NCBI RefSeq assembly: GCF_000422585.1
Contig: NZ_AUGI01000056.1
Span: 1-38,737 of the forward strand
Direction: 5' to 3'
From: Hugenholtzia roseola DSM 9546
GTDB taxonomy: Bacteria; Bacteroidota; Bacteroidia; Cytophagales; Bernardetiaceae
Length of the DNA stretch: 38,737 nucleotides
Both the position numbers and the translations under genes were made by a program. Below the pieces are notes generated by a model. The model was not told where the DNA came from. It made no database searches and saw only the letters and a program-made list of their open reading frames with translations. The stretch's first letter is position 1. Each line of letters opens with the position of its first letter. Below, piece by piece: positions 32,901 to 38,737 of this stretch.

Positions 32901-33557
32901 ATGAAAAGACTTCTTGTCATCTGTGAGGGCGAAACGGAGCAGGCTTTTTCTGCAAAGACTTTAAGACCATTTTTTGAAGAAAAAAGCATTTATTTGCACG
33001 CCCCACTTATCAAAGCATCGGCAGGTGGAATTGTTAAGTGGGCTGTTTTGAAGGAACAGATTGAAAGGCATCTCAAAGAGGATAAAAATGTTTACCTTAC
33101 AACCCTCATAGACTATTATGGCATAAGTGCCAAACATCTATTTCCACAATGGGCAGAGGCACAGAGCATTTCAAATAAAAGTAGCCGTTTGGATTTTTTA
33201 GAACAATCTATGCAAGCAGATATAAATTTACCGCTTCGCAACAGATTCTTCCCTTATCTACAACTCCACGAATTTGAAGCCCTGCTTTTTAGCAATATTG
33301 AAGTGATGAAAAGCCAAATTCCACCTCAAGATTTAGTGGGGATAAAAGAACTCGAAACAACAAATTCCGACTACCCTAACCCCGAAATGATAAATGATAA
33401 CCAAGCGACAACGCCTTCCCATAGGCTTAAACGCATTATTAGGGGCTACAATAAAATTGTGCATGGAGATATAATTTCTGATGTAATTGGTTTATCTCGC
33501 ATCAGAGAAAAATGCCCTCGCTTTAACAGCTGGATAACAAAGTTAGAAAATATTTAG
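32901..33557 (+). CDS. DUF4276-family TOPRIM-like protein, predicted effector
   Basis: The 218-residue protein starts MKRLLVICEGETEQAF; Glu9 and Glu11 sit where TOPRIM domains keep their metal-binding Glu. TTLIDYYGI (residues about 66-74, with an Asp) and LQLHEFEALLFS (about 120-131) are characteristic of the DUF4276 group as I know it. The C-terminal part (QATTPSHRLKRIIRGYNKIVHG ... CPRFNSWITKLE) is also typical. No signal peptide is present. TOPRIM-like proteins paired with OLD/AAA ATPases act as nucleases in several anti-phage systems, and that role is inferred here. A different function, such as an RNA-targeting or regulatory partner, is possible. Stop at 33557 is followed by a promoter element for pseC. 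Confidence 0.88.
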   Translation: MKRLLVICEGETEQAFSAKTLRPFFEEKSIYLHAPLIKASAGGIVKWAVLKEQIERHLKEDKNVYLTTLIDYYGISAKHLFPQWAEAQSISNKSSRLDFLEQSMQADINLPLRNRFFPYLQLHEFEALLFSNIEVMKSQIPPQDLVGIKELETTNSDYPNPEMINDNQATTPSHRLKRIIRGYNKIVHGDIISDVIGLSRIREKCPRFNSWITKLENI

Positions 33558-33571
33558 TATGTTTTTTGCTT

Positions 33572-33579
33572 TATCTTTG
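33572..33579 (+). promoter_or_regulatory. -7 promoter element TATCTTTG before pseC
   Basis: It is a perfect match to the Bacteroidota -7 consensus, 26 bases before the pseC ATG. No TTG is seen at 17-23 bases upstream. It would let pseC and the downstream genes be transcribed independently of pseB and the cassette. Confidence 0.55.
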
Positions 33580-33605
33580 CATCTTTTAAATAGAAACTCT
33601 GACCC

Positions 33606-34754
33606 ATGATACCCTACGGAAAACAGCACATTTCAGAACAAGACATTGCCGCAGTTACGGCAGCCCTACAACACGACTTCCTCACACAAGGTCCTAAAAT
33701 TGCCGAGTTTGAGGAAAAATTTGCCCAGTATGTAGGCGCAAAATATGCCGTTGCCCTTGCCAATGGGACAGCCGCGCTGCACCTTTGCGCTTTGGCGTTG
33801 AATGTAAATGAAAAAAGTCGCGTCATCACTACGCCCATTACTTTTGCAGCTTCGGCAAATTGCGTGCTTTATTGTGGCGGAAAGGTAGAGTTTGTAGACA
33901 TAGACCCCAAAACTGCCCTGATTGACTTAGAAAAGGTAGAAAATCTTTTGCAGGCAAACCCTAAGGGTACTTTTTCGGGCATCATTCCCGTAGATTTTAT
34001 GGGGCTGCCCGTAAATTTGGAAAAAGTACGTACCTTAGCCGACGAGTACGGACTTTGGATTATCGAAGATGCTTGCCATGCACCGGGCGGCTATTTTATA
34101 GACTCAAAGGGTGAAAAACAGACCTGTGGAAATGGAAATTATGCTGATTTAGCTATTTTTTCTTTTCACCCTGTTAAGCACATTGCCTGCGGTGAGGGCG
34201 GCATGATTACGACAAATCGCAAAGATTTGTACGATAAGTTACAACTTTTGCGCACGCATGGCATTACCAAAAATCCTGACTTGCTACAGGAAAATCACGG
34301 CGGTTGGTACTACGAAATGCAGACTTTGGGCTATAACTACCGCCTGCCTGATATTTTGGCTGCACTTGGTGTATCTCAATTAGAAAGAGCTGATGAAGGT
34401 TTAGAAAAAAGGCAGGAGATTGCGACACGTTATGATGCAGCTTTCAAAAATAGCAAGGTTTGTTTTTTTCAATACCCAAAAGAAAAAATCAAACACGCTT
34501 ATCACCTTTACGTAATTCAGGTGGAAGACCGCAAGGGTTTGTATGATTATTTGCGCACGCATCAGATTTTTGCGCAGGTGCATTATATTCCTGTTCATAC
34601 CTTGCCCTATTACCAAAGTTTGGGTTATCAAAAGGGAACTTTGCCGCGTGCAGAATCTTACTACCAAACCTGCCTTTCTTTGCCCATGTATCCAACGCTA
34701 ACGGAAGCCGAGCAGGATTTTGTGATTGAAAAAGTGCTGGAATTTTGTGGGTAG
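33606..34754 (+). CDS. pseC: UDP-4-amino-4,6-dideoxy-L-altrosamine transaminase PseC
   Basis: PseC is the PLP-dependent aminotransferase of the second pseudaminic acid step, adding the C4 amino group from glutamate. The 382-residue DegT/DnrJ/EryC1 enzyme has the active-site Lys191 in FSFHPVKHIACGEGG. ALANGTAALHLCALAL, PITFAASANCVLYCGGKVEFVDID, EDACHAPGG and LGYNYRLPDILAALGVSQL are also typical of PseC rather than of general DegT enzymes. It follows the cassette by 48 bases and precedes the aldo/keto reductase by 18, so it probably leads the main operon. Confidence 0.95.
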   Translation: MIPYGKQHISEQDIAAVTAALQHDFLTQGPKIAEFEEKFAQYVGAKYAVALANGTAALHLCALALNVNEKSRVITTPITFAASANCVLYCGGKVEFVDIDPKTALIDLEKVENLLQANPKGTFSGIIPVDFMGLPVNLEKVRTLADEYGLWIIEDACHAPGGYFIDSKGEKQTCGNGNYADLAIFSFHPVKHIACGEGGMITTNRKDLYDKLQLLRTHGITKNPDLLQENHGGWYYEMQTLGYNYRLPDILAALGVSQLERADEGLEKRQEIATRYDAAFKNSKVCFFQYPKEKIKHAYHLYVIQVEDRKGLYDYLRTHQIFAQVHYIPVHTLPYYQSLGYQKGTLPRAESYYQTCLSLPMYPTLTEAEQDFVIEKVLEFCG

Positions 34755-34772
34755 ATTTTTACTATATCAAGC

Positions 34773-35651
34773 ATGAAAAATTGGATACAGAAAATCGGTA
34801 TCGGTACGGTGCAATTTGGTCTCGATTATGGCATTGCCAACGAGCGAGGAAAAGTGCCTATAAATGAAGTTGCCGAAATTTTGAAGGTGGCACAGCATTT
34901 TGGCATTTCTTTGCTTGATACGGCGCGTGCTTATGGTGAAAGCGAACAAGTTTTGGGGCAAGTTTTGAAAATGGAAAAGGCTTCCTTTCAGATTGTTTCG
35001 AAGATGGCAGCGCAAAGCATTTCACCTAAAAAAGATGTTGAAACTTCGCTTTTGGCGTTGGGTTGTCAAAAATTGTATGGTTATCTTTTGCACGATTTCA
35101 ACGATTTTGAAAAAAATCCTGCTCTTTGGAAAGAAATGCAAGATTTGAAAGTTGCGAATCAAGTAGAGAAAGTAGGATTTTCATTGTACTATCCCTCTCA
35201 ATTGATACAACTTTTTGAGCAAAACCTCTCTTTTGACCTATTACAAGTTCCCTACAATCTTTTTGATAGGCGTTTTGAACCTTATTTTGAACAACTCAAA
35301 GTGCAAGGGGTAGAAATTCACGTGCGCTCTGTCTTTTTACAAGGCTTGTTTTTGATGCCTTTGGAAAAAATTTCGCCTCATTTTGCACCTATTAGAGAAA
35401 AATTAGCGACCTTAGCAGCCTTAACAAAGGAGGCAGGAATTAGCAAGGCAGCTATCCCACTTTGGTTTGCGTTGCAAAATCCGCACCTTAATAAGGTCTT
35501 ATTGGGATTAAGTGGAATCGCAGATTTGAAGCAAAATCTCGCACTTATCGAAACTTTTGACGCACACAAAACGTGGTTTCAAAACTTACATCTCAATTCT
35601 TTACAAGAAGACAACGAAGATATAATTTTACCTTTTAGATGGAAAACTTAG
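34773..35651 (+). CDS. Aldo/keto reductase of the nonulosonate operon
   Basis: The 292-residue NADPH-dependent oxidoreductase of the AKR fold has the tetrad Asp49 and Tyr54 (LLDTARAYGESEQ), Lys77 (IVSKMA) and His107 (YLLHDF). The TVQFGLDYGIANERGKVP start is typical of AKRs in surface-glycan loci. It should act on a keto or aldehyde sugar intermediate, but which one cannot be read from sequence. It overlaps the SDR start by 13 bases, so translation of the two is coupled and they may work in sequence on one sugar. Confidence 0.9.
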   Translation: MKNWIQKIGIGTVQFGLDYGIANERGKVPINEVAEILKVAQHFGISLLDTARAYGESEQVLGQVLKMEKASFQIVSKMAAQSISPKKDVETSLLALGCQKLYGYLLHDFNDFEKNPALWKEMQDLKVANQVEKVGFSLYYPSQLIQLFEQNLSFDLLQVPYNLFDRRFEPYFEQLKVQGVEIHVRSVFLQGLFLMPLEKISPHFAPIREKLATLAALTKEAGISKAAIPLWFALQNPHLNKVLLGLSGIADLKQNLALIETFDAHKTWFQNLHLNSLQEDNEDIILPFRWKT

Positions 35652-36415
35652 AAACTATATTTTCTTTACAAGGCAAAACTGTGCTTATTACAGGTGGCTA
35701 TGGCTATTTGGGAAAAGCCATTTGTGAGGGCTTATTGGCAGCGCAGGCGCAGGTATGGGTATTGGGTCAGTCGGAAGAAAAGTTTAACCGCGCTTTTGAA
35801 GAAAGAGAGGGCATTTTTTTCCAGAATTGTAACATTTCTCAAACTGTTTCTATCAAGGAAGCCTACCAAGCCATTATACAAAAGGGACAATCAATAGATG
35901 TACTTATCAATAACGCTTTTTACAGCAAGGGACAAAACCCTGAAACGATGAGCGACGAAGATTGGAATTATGGTATCGATGGTTCTCTCAATTCTGTCTA
36001 CCGTTGCATTAGAGAAGTATTGCCTTTTATGAAAGAAAGAGGCGGAAAAATTATCAATGTATCCTCTATGTATGGGATTGTTTCGCCTCAATTTGAAATT
36101 TATGAAAATAATAACTTCCTCAATCCACCACACTACGGCGCAGCAAAAGCAGGGGTAATACAAATGACCCGCTATTTTGCTTGTTATTTGGGAAAATACA
36201 ACATTCAGGTAAATGCAGTTACCCCTGGCGCCTTCCCAAGCGAAGGAGTGCAGGAAAATACAGAATTTATTGCCTCACTGAAAAACAAATCACCTCTTGG
36301 GCGCGTGGGTAATCCAAAAGATTTGCAAGGTGCATTTGTTTTATTGAGTTCGCAGGCTTCTAATTTTATTACAGGGCAAAATATCGTCATCGACGGAGGA
36401 TGGACAGCATGGTAA
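35639..36415 (+). CDS. Short-chain dehydrogenase/reductase of the nonulosonate operon
   Basis: The 258-residue classical SDR has the NAD(P) motif TGGYGYLG (residues 18-25) and the NNAFYSKG motif in place of NNAG. The catalytic Ser142/143 (NVSSMYG), Tyr166 and Lys170 (YGAAKAG) and the AVTPGAFP and ITGQNIVIDGGW endings are also seen. A comparable SDR (PtmA) occurs in Campylobacter legionaminic-acid loci, so a role in tailoring the nonulosonate or its precursor fits. It overlaps the preceding AKR gene and, at its end, the next gene. Confidence 0.92.
   Translation: MENLETIFSLQGKTVLITGGYGYLGKAICEGLLAAQAQVWVLGQSEEKFNRAFEEREGIFFQNCNISQTVSIKEAYQAIIQKGQSIDVLINNAFYSKGQNPETMSDEDWNYGIDGSLNSVYRCIREVLPFMKERGGKIINVSSMYGIVSPQFEIYENNNFLNPPHYGAAKAGVIQMTRYFACYLGKYNIQVNAVTPGAFPSEGVQENTEFIASLKNKSPLGRVGNPKDLQGAFVLLSSQASNFITGQNIVIDGGWTAW
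36395..36399 (+). promoter_or_regulatory. Shine-Dalgarno-like GGAGG deciding the SpsF-like start
   Basis: GGAGG at 36395-36399 lies inside the SDR gene, 9 bases before ATG 36409 but directly against ATG 36400. This favours 36409. Good SD sequences are uncommon in Bacteroidota, so its presence here is worth noting. Confidence 0.6.
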
Positions 36416-37272
36416 ATCTTGGGGCAAATCATAAAGTTGGCATTATCATACAAGCTCGCATGGGTTCGAGCCGATTGAAAGGTAAAATCTTGCTTAAATT
36501 ACCTTTTTATGGAAAAGAAAGCGTTTTGGAGCAGATTATCAAAAGAGCCAAAGCCGTAGAAAATGCAAATGAAGTTTGGGTAGCCTCTTCGATAAATGCC
36601 GAAAATCAGGTTTTAGAACCTCTTTTAAAAGATAAATGCGCACTTTATAGAGGTGATGAAGATGATGTTTTGTCGCGATTTTATGAAATTGCAAAGGCGC
36701 AACATTTTGACACCATTGTCCGCCTGACGGCAGATAATCCTTGTTTTGACCCCATCTATATCCAAAAGGCGATTGATGCACATATACAAGCGGCGGCAGA
36801 TTATACCTACACAAAAGGCTTGCCTTTGGGTATGAATGTAGAAGTTTTGTCCTTTCGTGCCTTAGAAACAGCTTTTCAAAATGCGACTTCAACGGAAGAA
36901 AAGGAGCATGTAACGCCTTACGTCACTAAAAAGCCTGAACAGTTTAGATTACACTACCCTATCTTTTTTGAAAACGAAGTGTATAGCGACTGGAGGCTTA
37001 CGATGGATACCCAAACTGATTATGCTCTCATGTGCCTTTTGTATGAAAATTTATATCTTCAAAATCCTATATTTGGCTTTAAAGCGATTTCTCCTTTTAT
37101 AGAAACTAACCCTTGGGTTTTGCTTATCAATAAGGAAAATAGGCAGAAAAAAATATATGCTTCTTTCAGCCAAGAAGTAGAAGATGTGAAAATACTGCTA
37201 AAAAATGAAGGTTTTATGCACACGCTTAAAGTAATAGAAAACGAAGCGGCACAATTAGAATTTCCACACTAA
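36409..37272 (+). CDS. SpsF-like cytidylyltransferase (CTP_transf_3 family)
   Basis: The 287-residue protein has the nucleotidyltransferase motif IIQARMGSSRLKGKIL (residues 13-28). EQIIKRAK, CALYRGDEDDVLSRFYE, IVRLTADNPCFDP, LPLGMNVEVLSF and DWRLTMDTQTDY are all SpsF/COG1861 features. In nonulosonate loci such proteins sit where a CMP-sugar synthetase would be, and probably activate the sugar with CTP. The canonical PseF is NeuA-like and has a different start (PARGGSK), which is absent from this window. The database name 'glycosyltransferase family protein' is sometimes used for this family. The start overlaps the SDR stop (ATGGTAA). Confidence 0.87.
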   Translation: MVNLGANHKVGIIIQARMGSSRLKGKILLKLPFYGKESVLEQIIKRAKAVENANEVWVASSINAENQVLEPLLKDKCALYRGDEDDVLSRFYEIAKAQHFDTIVRLTADNPCFDPIYIQKAIDAHIQAAADYTYTKGLPLGMNVEVLSFRALETAFQNATSTEEKEHVTPYVTKKPEQFRLHYPIFFENEVYSDWRLTMDTQTDYALMCLLYENLYLQNPIFGFKAISPFIETNPWVLLINKENRQKKIYASFSQEVEDVKILLKNEGFMHTLKVIENEAAQLEFPH

Positions 37273-37286
37273 AAAAAGATAGCATT

Positions 37287-38735
37287 TTGAAACTGCTCCC
37301 CCCTCTTTTTTTCCGTGCCGATGGCAATACCCAAATTGGTTTGGGGCATACTACGCGCTGTCTGGCTTTGGCAGATATGCTACGGCAGGAATTTGACTGC
37401 ATTTTTTTAGTGCAGAACCCTACGCCTGCGGTGAAGGCACAAATTGAAACAAACTTCAAACTACTTGTACTGCCCCAAACCGAAGATTTTTTGGAGGAAG
37501 CGCGTTTTTTGGTGCAGCAGGTTTTAAAAAAAGAGCAAGTTATTGTTTTAGACCACTACCAAATCCAAACCGAATACCAAAAGATACTAAAAGCAGCAGG
37601 CTTGAAGGTCGTTTGCATAGACGACATGCACGCTTGGCATTTCGTGGCTGATGTCGTGATAAACCATGCTGGGGGCGTTTCAGAAAAAGAGTACAGTTGC
37701 GAACCTTACACCAAACTTTGTTTGGGACTGGACTACGCACTTTTGCGCCGTCCTTTTTTGGAGGCAGCGCAAAAATTGGCAGCAGAGGGCGGACGCAAGA
37801 TTGAAAAAATTGAAAAGGTCTTGATTTGTTTTGGTGGCTCAGATATCCACAATTTGAGTCTGCAAGCGGCTAAGGCTACTTGGGAGAGTCCTAAATTCAA
37901 GGAAATTCATGTCGTATTGGGGAGTGCCTTTGCTTTTTATCAAGATTTGCGTACTTTTGTAGAAGACAAGCCTGCCATTTATTTGCATCAAAATCTTTCA
38001 GCACAAGCCATGTGCGATTTGATGCTCCACTGCCATCTGGCGATTGTGCCTGCGAGTGGGATTGCGTATGAGGTAACGGCGACGGGAATGTATATGATTA
38101 CGGGTTGGTATGCGGAAAATCAGAAGGCAATGTATCGCTTTTTATCAAAAAATAAGTTGGGGTTAGGGCTTGGTCATTTTGAGAAATTTGAGAATATAAA
38201 TTTAAGCATTGATTTAGCAAAACAAGTTTATACACCTTCTAAAAACCTCTTTGAAGGTATAATTAAAAGGTTTAGAGAGGTTTTTTATGGTATGATGATA
38301 CAACTTCGCAAGGCGAATATCGACGATATGAAATTGTATTTTGATTGGGTAAATGACATAGAAGTAAGGCAAAATTCTATCAATACTGAACCTATAGCAT
38401 GGGAAAATCATCAACGATGGTTTTTGAATAAATTGCAAAGTGAGGAAACAAAGTTTTATGTTTTTGAAATTGAATCAAATCCTATCGGACAGCTTAGGAT
38501 AGATTTCGAAGATAACTTTGGTTTAATTGATTATTCTGTGGATACGCAATATAGAGGTTTAGGATTAGGAAAGTTAATGGTGAAAAACGCCTTAGAGGAG
38601 CTAAAAATGAGTAATAAAAGTATACAACTTAAAGCTCAAGTTAAGAAAACTAATATTGCTTCGTTTAAAGTGTTTGAACAATTAGGCTTTACACTTGAAG
38701 AGCAAGAAAATGAACTTTTTACTTTTTTTAAATAA
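37287..38735 (+). CDS. pseG: PseG-PseH fusion: UDP-sugar hydrolase with C-terminal GNAT acetyltransferase
   Basis: The 482-residue protein appears to join two pathway steps. Residues 1 to about 330 are PseG, which removes UDP from the 2,4-diacetamido sugar: FRADGNTQIGLGHTTRCLALA with His21, VIDD-like CIDDMHAWHF, FGGSD and the IVPASGIAYEV region. Residues about 337-482 are a GNAT domain like PseH, which N-acetylates the C4 amino group (LYFDWVNDIEVRQNSINTEPIAWENHQRWFLNKL in part, then GLIDYSVDTQYRGLGLGKLMV, and FKVFEQLGF). The start codon is TTG, because no ATG precedes the essential RADGN motif. The C-terminal part is more AT-rich and begins with two in-frame ATGs (38292, 38295). The stop lies two bases from the window end. 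Confidence 0.9.
   Translation: MKLLPPLFFRADGNTQIGLGHTTRCLALADMLRQEFDCIFLVQNPTPAVKAQIETNFKLLVLPQTEDFLEEARFLVQQVLKKEQVIVLDHYQIQTEYQKILKAAGLKVVCIDDMHAWHFVADVVINHAGGVSEKEYSCEPYTKLCLGLDYALLRRPFLEAAQKLAAEGGRKIEKIEKVLICFGGSDIHNLSLQAAKATWESPKFKEIHVVLGSAFAFYQDLRTFVEDKPAIYLHQNLSAQAMCDLMLHCHLAIVPASGIAYEVTATGMYMITGWYAENQKAMYRFLSKNKLGLGLGHFEKFENINLSIDLAKQVYTPSKNLFEGIIKRFREVFYGMMIQLRKANIDDMKLYFDWVNDIEVRQNSINTEPIAWENHQRWFLNKLQSEETKFYVFEIESNPIGQLRIDFEDNFGLIDYSVDTQYRGLGLGKLMVKNALEELKMSNKSIQLKAQVKKTNIASFKVFEQLGFTLEEQENELFTFFK
38241..38286 (+). terminator. Terminator-like hairpin inside the PseG-PseH coding sequence
   Basis: AAAAACCTCT (38241-38250) is the exact reverse complement of AGAGGTTTTT (38276-38285). 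The 3' arm contains the run of six T. It lies exactly at the junction of the two domains, immediately before the in-frame ATGs at 38292 and 38295. The loop is 25 bases long, so efficiency is uncertain. Confidence 0.5.
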
Positions 38736-38737
38736 TT

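Noticed and set aside
31812-33557. Cassette as a known retron, Septu or PARIS system
   Set aside because: No reverse transcriptase or HNH motif is present, and the partner looks like DUF4276 rather than DUF4435, so only a general OLD/TOPRIM relation is claimed.
31743-33605. Target-site duplications or inverted ends around the ATPase/DUF4276 cassette
   Set aside because: Comparing 31784-31811 with 33558-33605 by eye shows no direct or inverted repeat beyond AT-rich similarity.
1-38737. tRNA, rRNA or other structured RNA genes
   Set aside because: No cloverleaf-like or rRNA-like segments were seen by eye in the intergenic regions; a covariance-model search was not possible.

Overview
The window is a piece of a Bacteroidota chromosome, most likely a gliding or filamentous member of the Cytophagales-like groups; the genus cannot be fixed from sequence alone. 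The evidence is two PorP/SprF-family type IX secretion (T9SS) membrane proteins, a giant secreted protein with a gliding-motility-type C-terminal sorting domain, a short MenE, a DASH cryptochrome, and repeated matches to the Bacteroidota promoter form (TTG, about 19-23 bases, TAnnTTTG).

Layout. (1) 1-2036, minus strand: the first 678 codons of a large secreted choice-of-anchor L protein that runs off the left edge. (2) 2845-3858, plus: a PorP/SprF protein after an 808-base non-coding stretch. (3) 4087-12006, minus: DASH cryptochrome, an exported protein of unknown function, an OmpA lipoprotein, TilS, QueA, an RluA-type pseudouridine synthase and an LpxL-type acyltransferase. (4) 12209-24598, plus: protoporphyrinogen oxidase, a 1394-residue LRR/Cys-repeat T9SS cargo followed by a second PorP/SprF, MenE, a lipocalin-like exported protein, a membrane-anchored zinc-ribbon protein and RodA. 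(5) 24704-30522, plus: a small lipoprotein, a second zinc-ribbon protein, UvrB, TsaD and a PhyH-type dioxygenase. (6) 30717-38735, plus: a pseudaminic-acid-type nonulosonate operon (PseB, PseC, aldo/keto reductase, SDR, SpsF-like cytidylyltransferase, PseG-PseH fusion). No PseI (sialic-acid-synthase-type) gene is seen; the window ends two bases after the last stop codon.

The most unusual part is region 6. A two-gene cassette, an OLD/RecF-like AAA ATPase (31812-32879) and a DUF4276-type TOPRIM-like protein (32901-33557), sits between pseB and pseC. A near-perfect intrinsic terminator lies before it and a good -7 promoter element lies before pseC. It is visibly more AT-rich than the sugar genes. 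The arrangement resembles split ATPase/TOPRIM anti-phage modules and is the best candidate for an undescribed system here.

Other points of interest are: nine Cys-paired repeats of about 95 residues in the T9SS cargo; the pairing of PorP/SprF genes with giant secreted proteins; a terminator-like inverted repeat inside the PseG-PseH fusion; and several short tandem repeats (14-56 bp units) placed exactly at gene ends. I saw no tRNA, rRNA, CRISPR array, transposase or phage gene.
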